From positions 1-5,384 of the forward strand of contig JAUUYI010000172.1 of assembly GCA_030590525.1 (NCBI GenBank): a stretch of DNA of 5,384 bases, read 5' to 3'. The DNA is from Sedimenticola sp. (GTDB taxonomy: Bacteria; Pseudomonadota; Gammaproteobacteria; Chromatiales; Chromatiaceae). Positions 1-5,384 of the stretch are shown here, piece by piece; position 1 is the first letter of the stretch; each line of letters starts with the position of its first letter. The translations under genes were made by a program, and so were the position numbers. The notes beneath the pieces are model-generated. The model made no database searches and was not told where the DNA came from. It saw only the letters and a program-made list of their open reading frames with translations.

Positions 1-1023
1 AAATACCCCAAGGCCGCCGAAGAGCCGGCTTCTTACGTTCCGGAAGGTCCGGTGGACATTGTCGAGCGCTCGCATCCTGACCTCGGCAAGCTGGGGGTGT
101 TCTGGCACACCCAGGGTAGCGGCAAGTCCTATTCGATGGCCTTCTTCACCGAAAAGGTGCGGCGGAGCGTGCCGGGCAACTTCACCTTCGTGCTGATGAC
201 CGACCGCAACGACCTCGATAGCCAGATCTACAAGACCTTCGTCGGTTGCGGCGTGGCGGCTTTCGCCTACGCCGAGCGCCACGACAATATCGAGGCGGCC
301 TACAAGAAGCTTACCGAACGGCGCGACACGGCGGACGTGACCGAACTGCTCAAGGAGCTGCACCGCATCGTCAACGAAGCGATCCGCGCCCAGACGCCGG
401 GTGACGACCAGAACGAGGGGCTGACCTTCGACCTGAGCCAAATCGACCTGGAGAAGCTCCACGATGAGTTTGCGAAGAAGGTCAGGCGCAAGGCCACGGC
501 GTTGCAGGACATCCGGGAGATCGTCGAGCAGAAGCTGGCTGAGATGCTCAGGCGTAATCCGATGCGCATGGACTATTACAAGCGCTACCAGGAGATCGTC
601 GCCGACTACAATCGGGAAAAAGACCGCGCTACTATCGAGGAAACTTTTGCAAAGCTGGTCGACCTGGTTGACAGCCTGGACGAAGAGCAGCAACGGGCAG
701 CCAAGGAAGGGTTGAATGAAGACGAACTCGCCCTGTTCGACCTGCTGAAGAAGGAGAAACTCGGCAAAGCAGAGCGAGAGAAGGTGAAGGTGGCGAGCCA
801 GTCACTGTTGGCCTCACTGCACGAACTCCTGGCACCGCTGGAACGCTGGACCGAGAAGGAGCAAACTCAGGCCGAAGTCGAAACCTTCATCCTGGACAAC
901 CTCTACATGCACCTGCCGTCTCCACCGTTTACGGAAGAGGATAAGCAGGTGGCGGCGAAGACAGTGTATCAGCATGTATGGCGACAGGCGGTGAGCAGTG
1001 GTTTCGAGGCGGCGGCTGGGTGA
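1..1023 (+). CDS. hsdR: Type I restriction enzyme HsdR subunit, 5'-truncated by the window and internally deleted
   Basis: HsdR is the ATP-driven translocating and cleaving subunit of type I restriction systems. The frame is open from base 1, so the gene enters from the left; the GTG at 52 is only an internal valine codon. Counting from that codon, residues 15-30 carry the Walker A loop in the typical HsdR context (GVFWHTQGSGKS, K25). Residues 43-60 match motif Ia (FTFVLMTDRNDLDSQIY). From about residue 72 (AYAERHDNIEA) to the end the sequence is the charged helical C-terminal domain of HsdR. In a full protein of roughly 1000 residues these two parts are separated by the DEAH box, motifs III-VI and the second RecA fold, all absent here. 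The join lies near residues 66-71 and is in frame. Without Walker B the product cannot work as a motor. The codons before 52 do not show the usual helix before Walker A, so a second join there is possible. No hsdM or hsdS is visible. Family assignment is firm; functionality is doubtful. Confidence 0.85.
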   Translation, partial: KYPKAAEEPASYVPEGPVDIVERSHPDLGKLGVFWHTQGSGKSYSMAFFTEKVRRSVPGNFTFVLMTDRNDLDSQIYKTFVGCGVAAFAYAERHDNIEAAYKKLTERRDTADVTELLKELHRIVNEAIRAQTPGDDQNEGLTFDLSQIDLEKLHDEFAKKVRRKATALQDIREIVEQKLAEMLRRNPMRMDYYKRYQEIVADYNREKDRATIEETFAKLVDLVDSLDEEQQRAAKEGLNEDELALFDLLKKEKLGKAEREKVKVASQSLLASLHELLAPLERWTEKEQTQAEVETFILDNLYMHLPSPPFTEEDKQVAAKTVYQHVWRQAVSSGFEAAAG

Positions 1024-1039
1024 ATGTCTCATGGGCGAT

Positions 1040-1068
1040 TTGACCTCAGCCGACGAGCAAACTAAATT
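1040..1068 (+). promoter_or_regulatory. Putative sigma70-type promoter for the peroxiredoxin-kinase operon
   Basis: A -35-like TTGACC (1040-1045, five of six consensus bases) is followed by exactly 17 nt and a -10-like TAAATT (1063-1068, four of six). Transcription would begin near 1075, about 45 nt before the peroxiredoxin start. It lies in the only real gap between the hsdR remnant and the operon, which is also locally more AT-rich than the flanking genes. Short direct repeats ACTACAA (1073-1079 and 1082-1088) fall in the predicted leader. No operator could be recognised. This is a consensus match only. Confidence 0.45.
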
Positions 1069-1107
1069 TCTCACTACAACAACTACAATTACGCTAACGA
1101 TGAGCCC

Positions 1108-1114
1108 AAAGGAG
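1108..1114 (+). promoter_or_regulatory. Strong Shine-Dalgarno of the peroxiredoxin gene
   Basis: AAAGGAG sits 5 nt upstream of the ATG at 1120. It is the best ribosome binding site in the window and fixes the start of the peroxiredoxin gene. By contrast the next two genes have weak sites and probably depend on translation of the gene before them. Confidence 0.8.
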
Positions 1115-1119
1115 ATTGC

Positions 1120-1608
1120 ATGCTGAGACCCGGAGACCCGGCACCGGAGTTCGAACTGCCCGATGCAGACCTGGAGATGATGACCTCGGGGGATTTCAAG
1201 GGAAAAGTTAACCTTGTGCTCTATTTCTATCCCAAGGACGACACCCCTGGCTGCACCCTGGAGGCGATCGAGTTTTCGGATCTGCTGGGGGAGTTCCACG
1301 CGCTTGACACAGATGTGGTCGGAGTGAGCAGGGACAACTGCCTCAGTCATGGAGATTTCCGGGACAAGCAGGGTCTCGGTACCCGCCTGCTGGCAGATAT
1401 CGACGGGGTGCTGTGCCAGGCTTACGGCGTGTGGCGGGAAAAGGAGGCCCATGGGGTGAAACGCATGGGTATACTCCGCTCCAGCTTCATTATCGACAAG
1501 CAGGGTACGCTGCGCCACCTCCTCTATGACGTAAAACCCAAAGGGCACGCGGCACAGGTCCTGGAACTGGTCAGGGAACTCTATATTCTTAAATTAACTG
1601 CCAAATAA
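1120..1608 (+). CDS. Peroxiredoxin, Bcp/PrxQ-like (thioredoxin-dependent thiol peroxidase)
   Basis: This is a cytoplasmic peroxidase that would reduce hydrogen peroxide and organic hydroperoxides through a peroxidatic cysteine. At 162 residues it is close to the usual PrxQ length, with no signal peptide. The N-terminus (LRPGDPAPEFELPD) is typical of the thioredoxin fold of peroxiredoxins. The active site reads YFYPKDDTPGCTLEA, giving peroxidatic Cys45 with the PxxxT/SxxC residues Pro38 and Thr42. Arg120 in RSSFIID is the conserved active-site arginine. In E. coli Bcp the resolving cysteine lies five residues after the peroxidatic one; here residue 50 is isoleucine. The other cysteines are Cys74 (RDNC) and Cys99 (VLCQAYGV), so the enzyme is either 1-Cys-like or uses one of these as resolver. 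The start is supported by AAAGGAG. The kinase gene begins 22 nt after the stop, so co-transcription is likely. Family call is firm; substrate and reductant are inferred. Confidence 0.93.
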   Translation: MLRPGDPAPEFELPDADLEMMTSGDFKGKVNLVLYFYPKDDTPGCTLEAIEFSDLLGEFHALDTDVVGVSRDNCLSHGDFRDKQGLGTRLLADIDGVLCQAYGVWREKEAHGVKRMGILRSSFIIDKQGTLRHLLYDVKPKGHAAQVLELVRELYILKLTAK

Positions 1609-1630
1609 CCCGGTCGGTTCCTGGAACGCC

Positions 1631-4015
1631 ATGAAACTCCGTACCCAAATCCTGCTGTTCTTTCTGCTGTTCGCCCTGACGCCGCTGATCACAGCAGTGC
1701 TGCTCAACCTGCCACTGGTACTGGAGCGGATGGAGCTGTTCTACCACAAGGCTTACCTGCAGAACCTGCGTGTCGACTTCCGGGACCTGGACCAGCACCT
1801 GGCCTCACGCAATGAGATGGTGCGACTGCTGGCGAAACTCCCAGAGCCTGGCACCCCGCTGGAAGAACACGAACAGCAGGATGGAAAGAGCATCGAACTG
1901 GCCCGGACCCGGTATGCCCAGTGGATCAACAGGAACCTGAAAGATCAACTGGACATCTTTCAGATCGTATTTTTCAATCATGAGGGAGAGGAGCGCTTCT
2001 GGTTGGAACGGGACAAGACGACTCAGGAGTGGCAGCCCACTCCGGGGCGCCCTGCCCGACCAGAAAATAGCTTTATCCTCAGCGGCGTCAATGGTAAACC
2101 CGGACAGGTACTGGTTACCCCGATCAGCCTGGCCCCGGAGGCAGGAACGATCGATCCCCGCCGATTCATGACCCTGAGACTGATCAGCCCCATCGAGGGC
2201 CCCACTGGAAGAGAGTCCACCGGCGCAGTCATGATCAGCATCGATGTGGGCGGTATTGCGCGCTACTACAGCAACACCCTCTGGGTGGGCAGTGACGGCC
2301 AGTTCCTCGAGCACGCGGGCGCTCAGGCCCCCAAGGGTGATGCCTTCGACCGCTATCCGGGGCTGGAGGGGCTGTTCGCCAAAGGGAAACCAGTCCTCTG
2401 GGAGGGTGATGGACAGCAGCTCATGTGGGTTCCGATGTTCCTCACTGAACATTCAGGCCCCCTGTGGGTGGGACGTCAGGTCGATCCATCGCCCATCATC
2501 CAGTTCCGCAATGCCTTGACCCTGCGGGTACTGTCGATCGTCTTCGCGCTCTCCCTCGCCGTCTGGTTTGCCGCCCGCTGGGTGGCCCGACGGGCTGACC
2601 GGCTGAGCCACGAACTGCTGAATCGGCTGCAGCGGGTATTGCAGGACGAAGAGCTCGTCACCTTCAACTGGCAACGCCCCCATGAGCTGAAACAGCTGGG
2701 TGAGAGGCTGTCACGGCTGGCGGCAGAGCACAACCAGAACACCCGTAACCTGAGGGCACACGCCCGGAAACTGGAAGAATCGAACCGTTACAAGTCTGAA
2801 TTTCTGGCCAATGTCAGTCATGAGCTGCGCACCCCTCTCAACTCCATCCTGCTGCTTTCCAAACTGCTGGCTGACAAGAGCAGCGGGCTATCCCCGGAGC
2901 AGACCAAACAAGCACAGGTGATTCACGAAGCGGGGGCGGATCTCCGGTCCCTGATCGACAACATCCTGGACCTGTCCCGCATCGAAGCCCAGCGCACCAC
3001 CTTCCACCTGGAGTGGATCGATCTGCCGGGCCTGTTGCAGGACCTGGTGGAGCTGACCCACCCCCAGTTCGATGCCAAAGAGCTCCCCCTGAAACTGAAA
3101 TTTGACGACGATGCCCCTCGGCGCGCCTGGTCTGACCCGGACAAGATACGCCAGATCATCAAGAATTTTCTCTCCAATGCCGTGAAGTTCACCGACCGGG
3201 GCGGCGTCACTCTGCAGCTCGGCAACGCGGGTGACTCTCCACTCTGCCCCGGTGCAATCCGCATCAGTGTACTGGATACGGGCATCGGCATTCCCGTTTC
3301 CCAGCAGGGGCACATCTTCGAGGCCTTTCGGCAGGCGGATGGATCCACCAGCCGACGCTACGGAGGCACCGGCCTGGGGCTCACCATCAGCCAGCAACTG
3401 AGCCAGTTACTGGGGGGCTGTATCGAACTGGAGAGCACAGAGGGCAAGGGCTCGCGCTTCTCCCTTCTGCTCCCGCTGGAGCTGAAACGGGCTGAGCCAG
3501 AGGATGCATCTCCCACGGCCGGGGATGGCGCCTCCGACACCCATCCACAACGGCTGGCAACCACCAAACTCCCTCTAACCAGCGACCATCCCGGCGCTGC
3601 CATACCCGTGCCGGAACCAGAGGAGGCGGGAGAGATCCAGGGTCACAGGGTGCTGCTGGTGGACAACGACGTGCGCAATCTGCTGTCACTGACCCCGGCG
3701 CTGGAATCCTGGGGTCTCGATGTGACGGCGGCGGGAGACGGCCACGAAGCGATGGAAGTACTGGAGGAGGAAGAGTTCTCAGTCGTGCTGATGGACCTCA
3801 TGATGCCGAAAATGGACGGCTATGATACGATTAGGCGTATTCGCAGCCAGCCACGGCTCAGGGACCTTTCGATCATTGCCCTGACTGCAAAAACCGGAGA
3901 GGTGGAGAGGGAGGCCTGTCTGGAGGCGGGCGCTGACGACTTTCTCTCCAAGCCTGTGGACCTCCAGGAATTGAAACTGACCATAGCCCGGCATCTGCCG
4001 CTCATACAGGTATGA
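1631..4015 (+). CDS. Membrane-bound hybrid sensor histidine kinase with C-terminal receiver domain
   Basis: This is an inner-membrane signal sensor that autophosphorylates on histidine and passes phosphate to its own receiver. The 794 residues show, in order: TM helix 7-30; a periplasmic domain of about 260 residues, probably Cache-like ([14 protein letters not shown] at 110-123, [12 protein letters not shown] at 198-209); TM helix about 297-318; a HAMP-like and coiled linker 319-388; and HisKA with NVSHELRTP, phospho-acceptor His397. HATPase_c follows, with N box Asn512/Asn516, G1 DTGIGIP from Asp549, F box FEAF 563-566 and G2 GGTGLGL 578-584. An acidic, proline-rich linker runs 617-670. The receiver covers 672-790, with Asp678, phospho-Asp722, Thr752 and Lys774. 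Its second acidic-pocket position is Asn679 instead of Asp/Glu. No strong Shine-Dalgarno precedes the ATG, only TGGAA at 1622-1626, which fits an operon position behind the peroxiredoxin. It overlaps the next gene by 4 nt. The signal is unknown. All kinase motifs are intact, so an active enzyme is expected. Confidence 0.95.
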   Translation: MKLRTQILLFFLLFALTPLITAVLLNLPLVLERMELFYHKAYLQNLRVDFRDLDQHLASRNEMVRLLAKLPEPGTPLEEHEQQDGKSIELARTRYAQWINRNLKDQLDIFQIVFFNHEGEERFWLERDKTTQEWQPTPGRPARPENSFILSGVNGKPGQVLVTPISLAPEAGTIDPRRFMTLRLISPIEGPTGRESTGAVMISIDVGGIARYYSNTLWVGSDGQFLEHAGAQAPKGDAFDRYPGLEGLFAKGKPVLWEGDGQQLMWVPMFLTEHSGPLWVGRQVDPSPIIQFRNALTLRVLSIVFALSLAVWFAARWVARRADRLSHELLNRLQRVLQDEELVTFNWQRPHELKQLGERLSRLAAEHNQNTRNLRAHARKLEESNRYKSEFLANVSHELRTPLNSILLLSKLLADKSSGLSPEQTKQAQVIHEAGADLRSLIDNILDLSRIEAQRTTFHLEWIDLPGLLQDLVELTHPQFDAKELPLKLKFDDDAPRRAWSDPDKIRQIIKNFLSNAVKFTDRGGVTLQLGNAGDSPLCPGAIRISVLDTGIGIPVSQQGHIFEAFRQADGSTSRRYGGTGLGLTISQQLSQLLGGCIELESTEGKGSRFSLLLPLELKRAEPEDASPTAGDGASDTHPQRLATTKLPLTSDHPGAAIPVPEPEEAGEIQGHRVLLVDNDVRNLLSLTPALESWGLDVTAAGDGHEAMEVLEEEEFSVVLMDLMMPKMDGYDTIRRIRSQPRLRDLSIIALTAKTGEVEREACLEAGADDFLSKPVDLQELKLTIARHLPLIQV
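4012..4015 (+). other. ATGA start/stop overlap coupling kinase and receiver-PAS genes
   Basis: The ATG of the receiver-PAS gene (4012-4014) and the TGA of the hybrid kinase gene (4013-4015) share bases. The only purine-rich motif, AGG at 4008-4010, is too close to act as a normal ribosome binding site. Termination-reinitiation is the likely way the second gene is translated. Confidence 0.8.
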
Positions 4016-4887
4016 AACGTTACTCCGGCTTCAAGCTCCTGATCGTCGATGATCACGAGCACAACCTCTTTACCCTGCGCGCCCTGATTCAAAAGCACAT
4101 GGATGCGCAGATACTGGAGGCCACCTCCGGTCAACAGGCACTGGATATCGCCATCAAAGAGCCCGGTATCGACCTGATCATTCTGGATGTACAGATGCCG
4201 GAAATGGATGGCTTTCAGACTGCGTCCATGCTCAAGATCCGCAAAAAGAGCCGGGGCATCCCCATTATATTCCTCACTGCCGCCTTCAAGACCCAGGAGT
4301 TTCAACAGAAGGGTTACGAGGTGGGTGGTGCTGATTATCTTCTGAAGCCCATCGACGACAATCAACTGATCAACAAGATCAGTACCTATTTCCGTCTGAT
4401 CGAAAAAGAGCGGGGACTGAACCAGGTACTGGAACAGAAGGTCGCGGAACGTACTGCCGAGCTGGACCAGGCGAAGATGCACCTGGAAAACATAATCCGG
4501 AATATGGGCGAGGCCCTGCTGATACTCGATCCGGAAGGCAGGATCAAAGATGCCAATCCTGCCGCCTGCCAGATGCTGGGCTACCCTGAGGAGGGATTGA
4601 AGGAACTCTCCATCGGCGATGTCTTCGAGGAGAAGGAGGACGAGCAGGCGGGAGCCTTTATGGGTACCTGGCTGGAGGCATTGATACGTGTTGGCGTCCT
4701 GAGCAAGATAGAAGCACGTTTCATCGCACGGGACGGTCGCCGGGTGCCAATACTCTTTTCGCGCACCGCATTGAAAGACAGTCAGGGGATGATTACCGAT
4801 ATCATCTGTATCGCAAAAGATATGACCGGCTATGTCCGCGAAAGTGACCCATCAGCGATGGCAGCGGCAACCAGCAATTCTCTTTAG
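4012..4887 (+). CDS. Response regulator with receiver and PAS domains, no output domain
   Basis: This is a soluble receiver protein, the probable phosphotransfer partner of the hybrid kinase just upstream. Of 291 residues, 7-127 form a complete receiver: acidic pair Asp13/Asp14, phospho-acceptor Asp59 in LDVQMPEMDG, Thr89 and Lys112 in LLKPID. Residues about 127-160 form a charged signalling helix or coiled coil (KERGLNQVLEQKVAERTAEL). Residues about 157-273 form a PAS domain (LENIIRNMGEALLILDPEG to DIICIAKDMT). After this only about 18 low-complexity residues (SAMAAATSNSL) remain. No HTH, GGDEF, EAL, phosphatase or kinase domain follows, so any output must pass through a partner protein. The start overlaps the kinase stop as ATGA with no independent Shine-Dalgarno, indicating translational coupling and near-equal production. 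PAS may bind a ligand or mediate dimerisation; no heme or flavin motif is evident. It could also descend from a longer REC-PAS-kinase protein that lost its C-terminus. Confidence 0.92.
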   Translation: MKRYSGFKLLIVDDHEHNLFTLRALIQKHMDAQILEATSGQQALDIAIKEPGIDLIILDVQMPEMDGFQTASMLKIRKKSRGIPIIFLTAAFKTQEFQQKGYEVGGADYLLKPIDDNQLINKISTYFRLIEKERGLNQVLEQKVAERTAELDQAKMHLENIIRNMGEALLILDPEGRIKDANPAACQMLGYPEEGLKELSIGDVFEEKEDEQAGAFMGTWLEALIRVGVLSKIEARFIARDGRRVPILFSRTALKDSQGMITDIICIAKDMTGYVRESDPSAMAAATSNSL

Positions 4888-4903
4888 GGCTCCTTAGGGC
4901 TCC
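4884..4903 (+). repeat. Perfect 10-bp tandem direct repeat TTAGGGCTCC x2
   Basis: TTAGGGCTCC occurs twice head to tail (4884-4893 and 4894-4903). The TAG stop codon of the receiver-PAS gene (4885-4887) lies inside the first copy. A decayed third piece, GCTTAGAGC, follows at 4904-4912. The origin is probably local slippage. A weak 4-bp stem (GCTC 4899-4902 with GAGC 4909-4912) is present, but there is no T-tract, so it is not a convincing terminator. Confidence 0.75.
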
Positions 4904-4932
4904 GCTTAGAGCAACGCGCCATCAGCAGTAGC

Positions 4933-4937
4933 AGGAG
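4933..4937 (+). promoter_or_regulatory. Shine-Dalgarno of the ArsR-family regulator gene
   Basis: AGGAG lies 6 nt before the ATG at 4944 and supports that start. The 56-nt gap after the receiver-PAS gene shows no clear promoter or terminator. The regulator may therefore be read through from the operon as well as from any promoter of its own. Confidence 0.7.
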
Positions 4938-4943
4938 TAGAGC

Positions 4944-5282
4944 ATGACCGAATCAACCCATTCCCCCGAACCCAATGAGGATACCGTCCTCACCGCAAAT
5001 GCGCTCAAGGCGATGGCCCATCCGTTGCGCTGGAAGATTCTCTGTTCCCTCGGTGATTCAGAACTCTCGGTGGGGGAGATCGTGGAACGAACCGGAACTT
5101 CACAAAGCAACATATCCCAGCACCTGGAACAGTTGCGCAACAAGAATATCGTGGTCTCACGCAAGGAGGCCAACCGGATCTACTATCGGATCCGCAACGA
5201 GCAGTTACTCACGCTCATCGGCACCATGCGCACCGTGCTCTGCCCCGCCAACCTGGATGACCGCTACCCCCGGGACAATTAG
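4944..5282 (+). CDS. ArsR/SmtB-family winged-helix repressor, BigR/SqrR-like two-cysteine type
   Basis: This is a small dimeric DNA-binding repressor of 112 residues, a usual ArsR length. An acidic N-terminal tail (1-15) precedes helix 1-2 (LTANALKAMAHPLRWKILCSL). The helix-turn-helix is ELSVGEIVERTGTSQSNISQHLEQLRNKN (40-68), and the wing is VVSRKEANRIYYRI (70-83). A C-terminal dimerisation helix holds LLTLIGTMRTVLC (88-100). The classical metal-binding ELCVCDL motif is replaced by ELSVGEI, so the alpha-3 arsenic/cadmium site is absent. The only cysteines are Cys34 in alpha-2 and Cys100 in the last helix, 66 residues apart. BigR (Cys42/Cys108) and SqrR (Cys41/Cys107), which sense reactive sulfur species by forming a polysulfide bridge, have the same spacing and local context (ILC and xxLC/FC). 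Sensing of persulfide or disulfide stress is thus the best inference. Its target is not identified; autoregulation or control of the genes to the right is possible. Confidence 0.92.
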   Translation: MTESTHSPEPNEDTVLTANALKAMAHPLRWKILCSLGDSELSVGEIVERTGTSQSNISQHLEQLRNKNIVVSRKEANRIYYRIRNEQLLTLIGTMRTVLCPANLDDRYPRDN

Positions 5283-5384
5283 TACTCCAACAGGGTTATA
5301 TTGATGGACTCAGAGCCCCCCAAATGCGTCCATGCAAGGCGCCGTCCGCAGACAATGGCTCGCCCTTATCAAGGACGGCAACGC
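5283..5384. other. Tail with small inverted repeats, no certain gene
   Basis: After the ArsR stop the sequence holds two perfect short inverted repeats. One is ATGGAC (5304-5309) with GTCCAT (5328-5333); the other is GCCGTCC (5341-5347) with GGACGGC (5373-5379). A -10-like TATATT stands at 5297-5302 without a good -35. No T-tract follows either hairpin, so no intrinsic terminator can be called. Any of these could be regulatory, for instance an operator for the adjacent repressor, but nothing decides it. Confidence 0.3.
5332..5384 (+). CDS. Possible start of a further gene, cut by the right edge
   Basis: From the ATG at 5332 the frame is open to the window end and reads MQGAVRRQWLALIKDGNA, a plausible protein beginning. 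The in-frame stop nearest upstream is at 5302-5304, so this ATG would be the start. It has no convincing Shine-Dalgarno. The stretch WLALIKDGNA resembles the helix that precedes the first strand of rhodanese domains, which would suit a sulfur-related regulator next door, but 18 residues are too few to assign a family. A competing ATG at 5304 (better placed behind AGGG at 5292-5295) gives an unconvincing arginine- and proline-rich peptide. A minus-strand frame ending at 5296-5298 is also open. Confidence 0.22.
   Translation, partial: MQGAVRRQWLALIKDGN

Noticed and set aside
52..54. GTG at 52 as the start of the HsdR protein
   Set aside because: The frame is open to base 1, there is no Shine-Dalgarno, and homologous HsdR proteins extend far upstream of Walker A.
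1024..1065. Thirteen-codon ORF directly after the hsdR stop (TGAATG)
   Set aside because: It is very short, has no ribosome binding site of its own and overlaps the predicted promoter; nothing supports translation.
814..1548. Minus-strand open frame of 244 codons opposite hsdR and peroxiredoxin
   Set aside because: It spans two clear plus-strand genes and the gap between them, shows no recognisable domain and has the composition of an antisense shadow in GC-rich DNA.
1805..2452. Minus-strand open frame of 215 codons inside the kinase gene
   Set aside because: It is antisense to the periplasmic domain of a continuous, well-supported kinase ORF, without protein-like motifs of its own.
3820..4482. 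Minus-strand open frame of 220 codons opposite the two receiver domains
   Set aside because: Both receivers on the plus strand are complete with all catalytic residues; the antisense frame is a shadow.
4884..4903. Tandem decamer as a CRISPR or mobile-element signature
   Set aside because: There are two adjacent 10-bp units without spacers, no nearby cas genes or transposase, and no terminal inverted repeats.
4899..4912. Stem GCTC/GAGC as an intrinsic terminator after the operon
   Set aside because: The stem has only four base pairs and no T-tract follows, so read-through into the ArsR gene is just as likely.
4975..5304. Plus-strand frame of 109 codons overlapping the ArsR gene
   Set aside because: It is an out-of-frame shadow rich in Ser, Arg and Trp. 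The ArsR frame has a Shine-Dalgarno and a full winged-helix pattern.

Overview
The window looks like a piece of a GC-rich proteobacterial chromosome, most likely a gammaproteobacterium. This is inferred from codon usage and protein style only; no rRNA or other taxonomic marker is present. All real genes lie on the plus strand and the coding density is high. Long open frames on the minus strand are shadows caused by the GC bias.

Region 1 (1-1023) is the 3' part of a type I restriction-modification HsdR (endonuclease/motor) gene that enters from the left edge. It keeps the Walker A motif and the C-terminal helical domain. Everything normally found between them is missing: the DEAH box, the other helicase motifs and the second RecA fold. 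The reading frame stays open across the join, so this is an internally deleted remnant or mini-protein, not a working motor.

Region 2 (1024-1119) is a short intergenic stretch with a good-looking sigma70-type promoter (TTGACC, 17-nt spacer, TAAATT) and a strong Shine-Dalgarno (AAAGGAG). It leads into region 3 (1120-4887), a probable three-gene operon. The first gene is a Bcp/PrxQ-type peroxiredoxin with no cysteine at the usual resolving position. It is followed 22 nt later by a membrane-bound hybrid sensor histidine kinase (two TM helices around a large periplasmic domain, HAMP-like linker, HisKA, HATPase_c, C-terminal receiver). The third gene overlaps the kinase by 4 nt (ATGA) and encodes a receiver-coiled-coil-PAS protein with no output domain. 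Together they suggest a phosphorelay, sitting downstream of a peroxide-scavenging enzyme, that ends in a non-DNA-binding response regulator.

Region 4 (4888-5282) holds a 10-bp tandem repeat overlapping the stop codon of the receiver-PAS gene. It then holds an ArsR/SmtB-family repressor that lacks the classical CxC metal site. The repressor has exactly two cysteines, 66 residues apart, in the positions of the reactive-sulfur sensors BigR and SqrR. Region 5 (5283-5384) is a tail with small inverted repeats and possibly the first codons of another gene cut by the right edge.

The most interesting reading is a redox/sulfur-responsive neighbourhood: a peroxiredoxin, a two-component phosphorelay and a persulfide-sensor-like ArsR regulator next to a decayed restriction locus. 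The functional link between the operon and the ArsR gene is inference from proximity only.
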